In this document: positions 34,527-45,699 of the stretch, piece by piece | Position numbering within the stretch: position 1 is the stretch's first letter | How the letters are laid out: every line of letters begins with the position of its first letter | Assembly (NCBI GenBank): GCA_963575745.1 | Contig: CAUYUJ010005758.1 | Coordinates: 479,167 to 543,166, forward strand | Direction: 5' to 3' | Length of the DNA stretch: 64,000 nt | From: Prorocentrum cordatum | Taxonomy: Eukaryota > Sar > Dinophyceae > Prorocentrales > Prorocentraceae | Position numbers and translations under genes: made by a program | The notes under the pieces: model-generated | The model's database searches: none | Seen by the model: only the letters and a program-made list of their open reading frames with translations | Told to the model about the DNA's origin: nothing

Positions 34527-35425
34527 ATGATGATGATGATGATGATGATGATGATTATGATGATGTCGATGATGTTGATGATAATGATGGTGATGATGAT
34601 GGTGATGGTGGTGATGATGATGGTGTCCCGATGATGATGATGATGTTGACGATGTGGATGATGGTGATGATGATGCTGACGATGATGATGGTGTCCAAAG
34701 GATGATTATATTGATGATGATGTTGCTGAAGATAACGATGGTGTCCCGATAACGATGATGATGTTGATGATCCTGATGATGTTGATGATGCTGATGATAC
34801 GGTGATGAGATGATGATGATGCTGATGATGGTGAAGATGATGATGATGATGGTGTCCCGATGATGATGAGGAGGTTGATGATGATGCTGTTGATGATGAT
34901 GGTGATGATGGTGTCCCGATGGTGATGGTGATGTTGATGATAATGATGATGACGATGATGGTGTCCCGATGGTGATGATAATGATGATGATGTTGATGAG
35001 GAGGGTGATGATGAGGTGATGATGATGATGATTTTGATGGTGTCCAGATGATGATGATGCTGATGGCGTCCCGATGGTGATGATGGTGATGATGATGCTG
35101 ACGATGATGATGGTGTCCGAATGATGATCATGTTGATGATGATGTTGCTGAAGATGATGATGGTGTCCCGATGATGATGATGTTGATGCTGATGTTCATG
35201 ATGATGAAATGATGATGATGGTGATGGTGTTCTGACGGTGATGATGGTGTCGCGATGATGGTGATGTTGATGATGATGGTGACGATGGTGGTGTCCAAAT
35301 GATGATGACGATGGTGATGCTGATGATGTCGATGATGATGGCGATGAGCTGATGATGATGATGGTGTCCCGATGATGATGATGATGTTGATGATGTTGAT
35401 GACGTTGATGACGATGATGTTGATG
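34471..35425. repeat. ~950-bp GAT satellite with GGTGTCCCGAT higher-order punctuation
   Basis: GATGAT triplets interspersed at irregular intervals with TGGTGTCC(C)GATGATGATG and TTGATGATG, giving a composite array. The 477-codon minus frame (34706-36139) reading His/Ser/Ile-rich and Arg-Ser-His repeats is produced by this array and the following GATC array. Confidence 0.95.
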
Positions 35426-35660
35426 GCGTTGATTGTGAGATCGATTGTGATATCGATCGTGAGATCGATAGTGAGACCGAATGTGAGATCGATTGTGCGA
35501 TCGATTGTGAGATCGATAGTAAGATCGATTGTGAGATCGATAGTCAGATCGATTGTGAGATCGATCGGATGAAATAGATCGAGTGAGATCGATCGAGCGA
35601 GACCGATAGTCAGATCGATAGTGAGATTGATAGTGAGACCGATCGAGTGAAACGTTGGTT
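35426..35660. repeat. GATC-rich minisatellite, TGTGAGATCGAT unit
   Basis: About twenty units of (A/T)GTGAGATCGAT or AGTGAGACCGAT, 10-12 bp each, so GATC or ATCGAT occurs about every 10-12 bp. Adjoins the GAT satellite. Confidence 0.9.
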
Positions 35661-37589
35661 CCTCCCCCCCCTCCGAACCTCCTTATCACCCGAACGGTGG
35701 TCGTATAGGTAGATGAACTGCGTATGGGGATGGTGTCGTAGTGCCGCGCGCGCGGAATCTTAGATCCGACGGGCGGCACGCCACTTCCAGCAGGAGACTG
35801 GAGCGTGGCTGTTGTGTAAAGCCGGGCAAAGCGGGAAAAGCACGGAGCGACGGGATTGGCGGACGTTTGGGTACAGCTCGCGGCTGGCCGTCGGCATGCA
35901 ATGCTGCGACTGTACTTACAATTCGCGGCTGACCGTCGGCAGCTAACCCTCTCATCCATGGTTCTGTAAACTCGGGATCGATGTGTTACTTCGGGAACCG
36001 GGATAAGCACAGCTTTGATTTCTTGATGGGCTAGTGCTACGGGAGCGCCTTGCATGATGTCAGGTGTTCTGCAAGAGCTACGCACATGTGAGTGCCACGG
36101 GACGTTGTGATGGCACAGCTTTCCGCAACGGTAGGGCAACGATGCGTCACCCGTTCCGCCTCTCTCCGTCTCGGCCTGGCTGAAGTCGAGGGCAACTGCG
36201 AAATGGCGGACTTCGGCGAGACATGAGCGCGGGCTCGCAGTCGCGGAGTGGGCGGCACGGGTGGCAGATCCTGGAGCTGGCCGATAAAGATCGTCCTTCG
36301 TTCGGGATGTGGTTCAGGAGGGCGCGGGCTTTGACGATGGCATGAAGGACGTGCTCGATCTTGAATTCGCGGTCGGGCCGCGAATTCAGCAGGTCGCGGC
36401 ATCTGGCACGGGCGAATCGGGCGGTGGGTCCAATCCATCGCGTCGCAGCACCTGGCTTGAAGTCACTGGCTGGCAATGTTTTCACCCTGCTTCACGTCGC
36501 GCCTCGGGCCAGGACTACAGGAACCGCTGCAAGTGACGCGGACAATGCAGATGGGAAGAAGACGTGCCGCGTCCGCAAAACGAACGGCGAGCAGCCCCAG
36601 GGCCTTCGCCGCGTGACGCGCCCGCCGAGAGCTCCCCCTTGCTCGGCGCGCATCTTAGACGCGGGGACCCACGGTCCAACTAAGTTGGTGCTGGTGATGT
36701 ATTGCTCGGGCCGTACGCGCCCAGCATCATCGGCGCATGCCGCAAGTTGGGAGAGCGCCTTGGCATGGCTCCTTGCGAACATACGGGGAGTGCCTTGGGA
36801 CAGACTGCCTGGTTGGCCAGAGGATGCCTCGGTCCTGGGCAGGCCCGTCGGGCTCGAAGCTCGGGGGCGGGCTCGTGATGGGGGGATAGGCCGAAGGTGT
36901 AGAGGACTGGGCCGCCTTGGAGGAAACAGAGCTCGGGTGAGAATACTGGACATTGACGGGCGCACTGGGCCGGCGCATTGAGGGATTCCCATCGTCGGAA
37001 AACGAACAGGAGCACTGACGTTGAACTGCCTTCGCGGTCCCGTCGTTGGGGACTTCAGCGTAAGTTGGGATCCAGGGTGAATTGGAGATGGGGAGGAGCG
37101 GCAGGAGGGTATACTGTCACTTGCAGCTTTTAGCCCGCGGGCGCGCCGTCTTTGAGGGCTGGGCGCGCGGGTCATAGTTACAAATGTGTGTTGGAACAGC
37201 ATGTCTTGGCGTCGGTGTTGTCGAAATCTACTCGTTTTGGTAGCTGTGGCCTCCAAAGTATGGTCGGGATCCGCGTCCGTATACGCAGGGCGTTCCGCTT
37301 CGGTGCTGTTCCTTGAGTTGTCTGGCTGGTTTTCGCTTGGGAGGGTTTGAGTGGACATCCTCCTGCCTGCGGGCTGCCACGATGTTGTGGTGGGCGGCGC
37401 GGGATCGCTCAAGTAGAGATGGCAATCCCAAGTGCCATAGCATGACCTGCCAAGACGTTCGTAGTCGCTCCAGAGGCGTAAGAGGCGCCCCTTGGATCAG
37501 CTTGACATGCATGGCATCATGCCCTGGATGCGGTCTGAAAGTTCTGCTGGAAACTCCAATGGATGCTGTTTTCTCGCCGGTCAGATTCG
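35661..37589. other. No recognised gene
   Basis: CCTCCCCCCCCTCC at about 35662, a CGGCTG(G/A)CCGTCGGCA duplication near 35880 and 35927 (about 47 bp apart), and a hairpin at 36362-36388. Frames up to 306 codons (minus 36492-37412) show no motif. Confidence 0.4.
36362..36388. repeat. 11-bp perfect inverted repeat, 5-nt loop
   Basis: TGAATTCGCGG at 36362-36372 pairs with CCGCGAATTCA at 36378-36388 around TCGGG. Contains two EcoRI-type GAATTC sites. Confidence 0.85.
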
Positions 37590-37800
37590 CGGTTTGGCAT
37601 CCTTAGGCTGCGCCTCGTGTTCTTGGCACTCCGCCGTGCTGTTTGGACAGAAGATCGTCGCCCCGCGGACGCGGCGGGTCGTAAAGAGGCTGCTGCCCCA
37701 GATCGTGAACTGCAGCGGCCAAATGCGGCCGCCTCCCGTGAAGTCACTGTGAAGATCATAGATTCCAGCGGGGAGCTGTGTTGAAGGCTGAGGGAGCGCC
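37590..37800 (-). CDS. Exon-like island, minus strand (AGIYDLHSDFTGGG...), with weak SL-like end
   Basis: A minus frame reads PAGIYDLHSDFTGGGRIW then PLQFTIWGSSLFTTRRVRG and ATIFCPNSTAECQEHEAQ, with mostly G/C third positions. Just upstream at 37799-37812 the minus strand has TTCTGGCTCAAG, 11 of 12 bases matching the 3' end of DinoSL, beyond which is a pyrimidine-rich tract. It could be a retroposed transcript fragment. Protein not recognised. Confidence 0.25.
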
Positions 37801-37812
37801 TTGAGCCAGAAC

Positions 37813-38060
37813 AGATGGAGGGGAGGAGGGAGGAGGGAGGAGGCAGCAGGGAGGAGGGTGGAACTCGAGAGAGGGAGAGAGAGGAGCGAAGGAGAGGGAG
37901 GACAGTGGGAGGAAAAGCAGTAGATCTAGGAGCAAGAAACTGAGGAGAAACACCCGAAGAAAAGGTGGAGAGGAGAGATGGGGGATGAGTGGGATGAGGA
38001 GCACAAGACAGGGAGAAGAGGGGGAAGAAGAGGCAGAGAACGAGGAGAACGGAAAGGAGG
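37813..38060. repeat. Purine-rich GGA/GAGG low-complexity tract
   Basis: GGAGGGAGGAGGGAGGAGG runs, then AGAGAGGGAGAGAGAGGAG. Composition decays gradually to about 38060. No gene. Confidence 0.75.
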
Positions 38061-39539
38061 ATAACCATGAGGGAGCGGGGGAACGAGGAGAAACAAGGAG
38101 CCCTTCCCTGTCCCGAGTCCCTCCTTGCGGTGCTGTCCGCGGACGCGGTGACCTGCCCGCGCGCCCACCCCTCTACCCCCTCACCCGCCCCTTGGCGCGA
38201 TCAGTCTGCGCGGCCGTGGCGCCGCCCACAACACTCCCCCTCTCCCTGGCCAAGGGGGGGGGGGGCGGGCAAGGCAGGGCAGGGAGAGATCATCCCGCCC
38301 TCACCCTCGTCCCCCATCCTTCTTCCGTGGGAGCAGATCCATCCGCGCAGCGCCACCAGACGTGTGGACAGGGCGGCCTAGGCACGTCGCCTGAGATTTC
38401 CTCCCGGCCTGTGACGGCCGAGCTTGTCATCACCGGCGCCGACGCAGATTGACGGCGGTTGCCTTGCCAGTGAACCAGGCGAGGCCCCAACTGAGAGCAT
38501 TTATACGCCCCGAAGCAAGGCAGAACAACACAATGCAGAAGCACGTGAAACGTGCCAACGCAAAGCAACATAACAATGTGAAGAACGGTTGCTCTTCAGT
38601 ATCAAGTGTCTGGTCTGAACCATACAGAAGGTCAATCGCCTTGAGCATGGGTGACCATGGAACGGGACGACACTTGCCCGAAACGGCCTGAGTATGCAAA
38701 ACGTGTCAACATTAGCGTGGGAAGCCCTTTGCGTGTACAGTATGGTTTTCCATCCCCGCCAAGTGTCTCATTCGGCTTCTTGTGATACTGGTCACGCTCG
38801 GAATCTCGAAAAGCAGAGGAATACTGACAAAATTGGCGCGCTGCCGCCGCTATTAAGCACGCCCACCACAACGGAAGTGTAGCGTGGTGAGCTGGCCAGC
38901 GCCAGAGCAAAAAGGGCCGGCCCAGACGAGTAAGCCAGGGCATTATCGGGGAAGTGGCTTCACGGTTGGTCCACCCGCGGAAACGTTGCGCGATCTCGGT
39001 GAGGGCACCTGTGCTGCCGCAGCCCCACTGGTCAGCATCTTTGTGCCCCGACAGTGCCAGGGCAAGAAAGGTTAGCGACGCAAAGGGAGAGCAGCCTGCA
39101 AAGAAAGATGCTCATCGGATCGGAGAAGGAGGGCTCTCAAGAGACGCAGGAGGAGTGGAAGGGCTGGGACATGTGCTAAACTGCACGGCAAAAGGGGCGT
39201 AGCAGCGGCCCTGGGTGGCCCGCTGCGGCCAGCGTTGCCAGTCAGCTGCTGCACCGTGGTAGCTACAGTTGCAGTCACCTGGCAACAGGGGGACCGCAGT
39301 GGTCTGGGGACGCCGGGCCTACCCAGCCATCGGCATGGTCAAAACCCTGACGCCCTTAGTTGGTTGCCGACAGCCGGGCCATCGAGGGTAAGCTCTGAGG
39401 GGGTCTGGGACTAAGTTTTCTTGGCCCTCCTGATCTGCGGACGTCCGCTGTGAGCCTCGCGGGGGCATCTGGCGCCTGGGGGAAGGGGAAGCGTCCGGCT
39501 TGCTGGACAGGAATTTGCCCGCGTCGACTCCCGACCTCT
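38061..39539. other. No recognised gene
   Basis: Contains a G run at 38257-38267 and otherwise unique-looking sequence. Short frames only; no motif seen. Confidence 0.4.
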
Positions 39540-39700
39540 TCCCGTAGTGGAAATCAGAATCTCTCTCTCTCTCTCTCCTTCTCTCTCTCTCTGTACCAGC
39601 GAGTCGAAGCGCTCCTCGGGGAGGCAGTCATGTGAATATAGGAACTCGGCCATGCTACCGTCAGGATTGCCAACTGGGCCCAAGAACATCGTGTTGCTTG
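39540..39700 (-). CDS. Exon-like island, minus strand (NTMFLGPVGNPDGS...), beside a CT microsatellite
   Basis: The minus strand reads NTMFLGPVGNPDGSMAEF then LYSHDCLPEERFDSLVQ, protein-like and not repeat-derived. It is followed directly by (GA)n (plus strand (CT)n at 39561-39592). The exon boundary is unclear. No family recognised, and it does not match DAW1. Confidence 0.25.
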
Positions 39701-41860
39701 GAGTCGGGCCCCGTCTGGGGACCCAGGAGGTGAGGACCCCAAGATGGCTGGTCACGCGGAGCCGGGAACGTGGCTGGGTTGCCGTGCGCAGGCTGGCGGG
39801 CGGCCTCGACCTCGCTGCAGAGGGCGCGCGCTTGGCGCGCCCGCAGCGCATTCGGCGCGCCGCTCTGGCTCCCGTGCGGGCCGAGGGTGGTACGCGTTGG
39901 GTGCAGCAGTGATGAGCGGCGGCCACTGGGCTGGACCTCGGCTGGCTGCGCTCCTGCGCCTAGAGCCGAGCGCAGCATGACCAGGCGTCCCGATGCGGCC
40001 GGTCGGTCAAGCGCAAGGGCTCGTCCCACCGCGACCACGGCTGATACTCTGGGGCTGCAGTCCCGCAGGGCACCCGCCGCAGGCGGGGAGGCAGGGAGCG
40101 CCCTGAATTCACGTTCCGTGCGGGCACAGAAGGTATGACCCATTCAGTGGGGGGCGGCCCTGGAGCTGCAGGAGGCCCTCCGATTGGGTCCCTGCCAGAG
40201 GCTAGACGCCGGGACCGCTGCGTCGCCACGCAGGACTTGCGAGCACTGTCTCAGTTCGTCGTTCGGCGACTTTGCGGACGTCGGGCTCCTCTCGGTAGCG
40301 ACTGGCCCAGTCGCGCTAGTTCTGCTCCTGCACAGTGCTCAGGCAGCGGGCGTGCTTGACCACGCTGCGTGGGTCCTCGCAGGTGGCGCGTGCTGAGCTG
40401 AAAGACACCCACTTTTCCTCCAGCGGCGAAGCGGCGGCACCGTCGCTAAGCGCAAGGCCGGGACACGACTCGGCACGTTCACACCTGGCGTAGAAGGTGA
40501 GTGGACAAAGACACGCACGCACGCACGCACGCACTGAGACACATTTTTTGGCGTCAAGGCCTCGCGCGCGGCAACGGGGCGTAGAGGCACGCAGACACAC
40601 ATGCACGCACGCACGCACATATGCAGGCACACACTCACACACACACTTTCCTCCAGCAGCCGGGTGATACCCCCACAGCGAGTACTAAGTCGGGGCACGC
40701 TAAATTCAATACCCACGCACGCACAGGTTTCCTCCACCGCGACGGTGCATCACCGATCGGTCGAACGCAGACGGGGCGCGTCCGCGTCAACAATCGCACA
40801 CATGACGATCACGCTCGAGTCAAGGCCGTGTCGTCCTGGATCAGGGCGGGCCGAGACGAGCAGCGAGACGCAGGGGGAGGGGCAGACGTGCAAGCGTCAA
40901 GCGCCCGAGAAACTGGCACAAGGGAGGCCGCAGCGCGCAAGCCGAAATGCAACTCCGAGAAGTACAAGAGAGGCAGCGAGGAGAGAGACGAAGGGCACGA
41001 CGAGGAACGACAAGGGGAGATGGCCCGAGCCCCGCAAGAAACACACACACACACGCACAGTAGGCCAGTAGCTCTGCCGCGTGGCCCGCAGGCGCGCGCT
41101 GGCACCGCAACGAGCCAAGGAACAGTCTCACCGCCCCGCTGGCCCCGCGGAGGCTCAGGAGAGGGGTCGGTGAAGGCCGAACCGCCCACAGCGACGGGCA
41201 CGTCGGGCAGGAGCCAGACCTCGCTCAGAGGGGCCCCGGGTCACGTGGTGAACGCTCGCCCCGATCAGCTCGGGCGGCGGGGCTCCGAAGCGAGGTCGCT
41301 CTGAAGGTGCCTTCGGTGCCGCAGCCACGAGAGGCCAGCCGTCGGCTTCGCGCCTCCGGACGAGGGAGATGCTGTTGCTCGGCGGGCGGAGCTGCCGGAG
41401 CACCCTCCACAACGACGCTGGGGATCGTCCAGGCACCCCTCTCGCTGCTTGCACCGCGGTGCCACTACCTTCGCGGCGGCGCACGCGATCGTGGCGGCGT
41501 ACACCTATCAGTGTCACGATCACGGGAAAGGGCCTTTACGTTCAAAAGAACTAAACATTCTGCGCACGCTTCGGCGCATGGTCTACCAAGCTGATGCCCC
41601 CGCACAAGGGCGAGAGGAACAAGGTCGAGGCATTGACCAGCTCCCTGCCTGCTAAGGCAACGCACGGAAGGCGGCATCGACTGGACCTGCATCGGCTCTG
41701 CCCGCGCGAAAGTCTCAGACAGCGTGCTCGCGCGCTCTCATTGCAGTGGCTGCCAGTAGCACTTGCCCATGTTGTTTCTCCCCACGGAGCGCAATCCCCA
41801 GAGCAACATCTCACGCATTAGCGGACAATGCGACGCGAATCGCACCAGCACGAGAAGCAA
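39701..41860. other. No recognised gene; CGCA and CA microsatellites
   Basis: (CGCA)n at 40513-40533, CACGCACGCACG at 40601-40620 and CACACA at 40629-40648 and 41041-41056. Several overlapping 100-230 codon frames in GC-rich DNA, none with a motif I can name. Confidence 0.4.
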
Positions 41861-42035
41861 GACACCGAGTCTGGAGAGAGGAGCAGGCGAGGCAGAGATG
41901 GAGGGGGAGGAGGAGGAGAAAGAGGAGGCGGCGAAGGAAAAGGACGAAAAAGAGGGCGCGGCGAAACGAGGCAGGGGAGGGAGGGAAGAGGAAGAGGAGG
42001 GAGAGAGCGCAGCAGGGGAGGAAGGAATAGGAGGA
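41861..42035. repeat. GGA/GAGGAG purine-rich tract
   Basis: GGGGGAGGAGGAGGAGAAAG and similar runs. Arg/Glu/Gly-rich frames here are repeat artefacts. Confidence 0.75.
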
Positions 42036-42191
42036 GAACCAGGGCAAGCCCAAAACCCGTCAACGATGCTGCCGTAAACCTTCCCTCCAAGGTCCCTCTT
42101 CATAGGTCCCTGCATGTCGTTAGCTTCATCGTGGGAAATGCCAAATTGAAAAACAAGTGTCTGATACTCTTCAACCGTTTCAAATCACCCG

Positions 42192-42303
42192 TCCTGGGAC
42201 TGCAACGATGCGCATCAACGTGACCGTTGTTTCATGGCAATCCTAACCATTCCTGGGATTTCAACACCGCGAATCAACGTGACTGCTGCGCCCTGACAAT
42301 CCG
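42192..42303. repeat. 61-bp imperfect tandem duplication
   Basis: CCTGGGA(C/T)TGCAAC...ATCAACGTGAC(C/T)G...CAATCC occurs at 42192-42242 and 42253-42303. It leads into the 83-bp array and may be a diverged part of it. Confidence 0.6.
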
Positions 42304-42376
42304 AAGTCGTGCCAGAACCTTTTCATGGGATTTCAACCCCACGCTTCCTTGAAACTGTTGCAGCCGTATGAAGCCG

Positions 42377-43205
42377 ATACGCGCGGTTTTCAGGCGAGGG
42401 CCAGGTCTGAAGAGGAACCGGCCTCCATCCTGGAAGCTGTTGCAAAAGTACAATACGCATGTGCGCGGCACTAAGGCGAGAGCCCCATTTTCAGAAGAAA
42501 CCGCCCCCCATCCTTGAAGTTACTGCAACATCTTAAGACCAATGTGCGCGGTGCTGAATGGAGAGCCACATGCTGAAAAGGAGCCGACCTCAACTCTTGA
42601 AGCTGAAACTGTCGTAATTCTGCAAGACGAATGTGCGCGGCGCTAAAATCAGAGCAACGCGTTGACAAAAAACGCGTTCCATCCTTGAATGCGCTGCAAT
42701 ATTGGAACACGAATGTTCATGGCGCTACAGCGAAAGCCGCATCTCTAAAAAAACACCCTCAATCCGGGAAGCTGGCACAATACCTCGAGACGAATGCGCG
42801 CAACGCTAAGGCGGGAACAACACTTTTAAGAGGAACCGCCCTCCATCCTTGAAGGTGCTGCAACATTATAGCGCGAATGTGCGCGGCGCTACGGCGAGAG
42901 ACGCATCTTCAAAAACGAAGCCAGCTCCATCTTTGAAGCGGCTGCAATATCTTAAGGCGAATGTGCGCGGCCCTAAGTCGAGAGCTACAGTCTGGAGAAA
43001 AGTCGCCCTCCATCCTTGAACCTGTTGCAAACTGTGTTAAAACGATGGAATGCAGCGCTAAAGCGAGAGCCGCACCTTGAAGAGGACCCGCCCTCCATCC
43101 CTGAAGCTGGTGCAACTTGACAAAGAGAATGCGCGCGGCGCTAAAGCGAGAGCCACGTTCTGAAAACCAGCCACCCTCCATCTATGAATCTCTAGAACAA
43201 TTCAA
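42377..43205. repeat. Tandem array of ~10 degenerate ~83-bp units
   Basis: Unit starts (AATGTGCGCGGCGCTAA-type) lie at 42377, 42459, 42542, 42631, 42713, 42794, 42877, 42961, about 43047 and 43139, so spacings are 81-92 bp, mostly 82-84. Each unit continues GCGAGAGCC..., GAAGAGGAACCGCCCTCCATCC and TTGAAGCTG(C/T)TGCAA. Copies diverge strongly but the blocks keep order. No reading frame is conserved across units, so a satellite or repeated structural RNA/regulatory element is more likely than coding. Confidence 0.9.
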
Positions 43206-43662
43206 GCTTCAAAGCCAGAAAAATGGTAGCGGAGTCTCAGGCAAAACGCCCGGCCCGCCCCACTGACACGTCTGGGGGTACGACAATGAGGACTTGCCTA
43301 TAAGGAGAAAGGATGGAAAAAGGAGGAAGAAGAAGAGGAGGCGACGAGACGAGGCACCAAACTGGAACCGCGCACTGCGCAGCCTGACAAAGGCGGGCCA
43401 GTGCGCGCAATCGCGCGCTGGGAGATCGGGCAGGCATGTAGATCTACGTACTGAGCGAACGCGGATACAGCAAGCGTACTTTGTTATGCAGTGTTGAGGA
43501 CCGCTTCATGAACCATTCGTTCCGGATCACGCGAGCGCAGCGCTGTCACGCCACAGCGTGATCCCACACTTGGGTAGCACGCGGTCCTCCCGATGAAAAC
43601 TGGGAACGGGGCTCCGGAACTCGAAAGCAAGTCACCCTCTCGTTCTGGCGACTCCTGGCCAA
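43206..43662. other. No recognised gene
   Basis: Short AGGAGGAAGAAGAAGAGGAG run near 43322; nothing else recognised. Confidence 0.4.
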
Positions 43663-44484
43663 TCACAGGTCCCACAGAAAATCACAAGATAGCCCACGAG
43701 GGCACCAACTGTCTAGGCGGTCGCAGAGAAGTGTGAAACAGCTCCAGGATCTGTCGACATCAAGGAAAACCAATCGGATAATGTTGATGTGCTCCCTTAG
43801 CCCCTCAGCGAAGTGTCGATTGAGCAATGAGGTCGCGCGCATACAAAGCGACTCCACGCTCTCAAAGTGATCTTCGTCTCGCGGGCGAAGGACGGCGGGC
43901 GTGCGCAGACTATCCCAGATGCCTTCAGGGCCTGGAAATCGCTCGATCTCGTCGGTCCCCCACTCGGTTGTGCTCAAGGCCCGCTTCTCGACGGGGAACC
44001 TGTCCATGCAAGGCAGGCTGGTCATGGCGCCCGCGGCCCCGGAGCCCTCGCAAGCGCTCGCGAGCGCCGCGCTGAATGCCGTAAGCTGGAACAAATGCAG
44101 ATGAACGCGCGAAGCCATGATAATCTCGTCTACGTAGGCGATGGGCAGCCAGCCGTGCAAAAGGGGCCCCCGCTGGTTCCGAAACGGAATGCGTAAGTCC
44201 GACATCCTGCCATACGACGTCGGCCATAGACAAAACTCGCCCAGATTCTCAGAAGCAGCGCAGCCTGCTACAACCGGCGTCGATGGTGCAGTGCTCGGGG
44301 CCACGGGGAACCACGCAATTAATATTAACCATGGGTAGCACAACGAAACGACAGAGCAGAAATACTTCGCGAGGTACCTGATGAGGGCGGAAGAACTTAA
44401 GAAAATTTGCACTCGCTTGCATCCGCGCTTCACGCCCTGCAGCCAGCCGCCCTCGGCGCCAGTGGCGGCGCGCGCTCGGGCCAC
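43663..44484 (-). CDS. 273-codon open frame, unrecognised
   Basis: Protein-like composition, e.g. LHGWLPIAYVDEIIMASRV, RALSTTEWGTDEIERFPGPEG and DHFESVESLCMRATSLLNR. The EWG...ESVESL..RA pattern loosely recalls the histidine phosphatase/phosphoglycerate mutase fold, but the RHG signature is absent and I would not assign it. Start site uncertain. Could be a decayed retroelement or host fragment. Confidence 0.3.
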   Translation of the reverse strand: MARARAATGAEGGWLQGVKRGCKRVQIFLSSSALIRYLAKYFCSVVSLCYPWLILIAWFPVAPSTAPSTPVVAGCAASENLGEFCLWPTSYGRMSDLRIPFRNQRGPLLHGWLPIAYVDEIIMASRVHLHLFQLTAFSAALASACEGSGAAGAMTSLPCMDRFPVEKRALSTTEWGTDEIERFPGPEGIWDSLRTPAVLRPRDEDHFESVESLCMRATSLLNRHFAEGLREHINIIRLVFLDVDRSWSCFTLLCDRLDSWCPRGLSCDFLWDL

Positions 44485-45699
44485 GGATCCGCGAGCGCCG
44501 AGGGGCTGCGCGCCCCGCAGGGCGGCCCGCGCACGGGGCCAGGCTCGTGGCCGCCGTGATCAAGGGGCGCTGCGGCGAGTGAAATCATCGATGCTCGGAA
44601 GAATCATCCCCGGGCCCCGCGGTGGCCAGCTTGATCCAGATGGGTCTTCATGCCGCAAGAAGCTTGCTATAAGCAAGCCAGGGTCACATCCTTCGTCGAC
44701 TCTGACCTCCGCACGGTGCCCCAGGGCTCTGCCGCCCCATCGGGAGTTGACGCCGATCATGGGGCACCAGTTGGCAGGCCAGCTTCTGACGCGGTGCGCA
44801 TCGTGCACGATCATGTCGACGCCCAGTTCGACGCCGAGGGCCGGCGGCCGGCCACCGCGCCCTTGCGCAGCAGAGCAGAAGCGCGAGGGCAGCCTTGCCA
44901 CGCGGGTCTTTCTGCGGCTCCGTCGCCCCACGGACGCCCGAAAAAGGGCGCGCGGATGCCCTCGCGCGAGCTTGGCCAATCCCCCTCGCGCCGTCCAGCC
45001 CCTGCTCGGGAAGCCGCAGACCTCAATGACACATTTTTGGTGGGCGGGATGGAGAAGCGAAGAGCTCTCCTCATAGTGCGGTGCTCCTTTGCAGCTCGCC
45101 GGGCCATCGTCCGACGCTCGTTGGCCGCCTCCAATCCTCTTGGCTCGACCGGGGCCTGGGCGGACCGCGCGTCGCGCTTCGTCTTCGCGTCGCCGCCGGC
45201 CTGCTACGAAGTCCACCCCCGAGTGCTTGACCGCCCGGCCCCTCCCGAGGCGCGAGGTGCCGCTTCCTGGCGCCCGAGCGCGGAGGCACGCACTTCGGGT
45301 TGTCCGCCGTGCTGTTTCGCCCCGGCGCCGGCGATCTCTCCGTGGACGCGGGCCCAGGTCGGGCCGCGGAAGCAAATCGGCACCAGGGAGGCGGGGGAGG
45401 AGGAGGGCGGCCGCGGAGGGCGGACTGCGGGCAGGCGAGGCGCTCAGGTCGTCTGCCGCAGGCTGCGAACGAAATGGCCGCCAGGCCCGGCAGGCATCGG
45501 CAGCCTCCAGCGTGAGCTCCTCGCTCTGTTGCCCAGGATAGCGCCCGCGGGATCCGCGGCCAACTGGCTCGCCATGGAGGGCGCCCTCGGGGCCGCAGGC
45601 GGCCCGTGCCCGCCGCGGGCGCGGCGCTCTCCTGGCCGATGTCGATGGCGCTGTTTTTTCGGCCCGCAAGGGGTAGAATGTTTAGCGCGTTTATCCTGC
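44485..45699. other. GC-rich stretch with long overlapping frames, no gene assigned
   Basis: Frames of 369 (minus) and 588 codons (plus, 44650-46416) overlap in opposite directions. Both are Arg/Ala/Pro-rich as expected from very high GC, and the plus frame runs across the LINE on the other strand. Neither shows a motif. Confidence 0.4.

Noticed and set aside
34706-36139. 477-codon minus frame with RSHNRSHYRS and HHQHHHH repeats, looking like an RS-rich protein
   Set aside because: Entirely produced by the GATC minisatellite and GAT satellite; no unique sequence except the first part.
38330-38460. Possible upstream DAW1 WD40 exon (VITGADAD / VTGREEIS readings)
   Set aside because: Too short, wrong strand or missing the Gly-His and Trp-Asp positions, and no splice-consistent boundaries.
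42377-43205. CRISPR-like spaced repeats
   Set aside because: Repeats are diverged, contiguous (no unique spacers of constant length), and the genome is eukaryotic.
43663-44484. Histidine phosphatase/phosphoglycerate mutase assignment
   Set aside because: Only a loose EWG...ES pattern; the RHG catalytic signature is missing.
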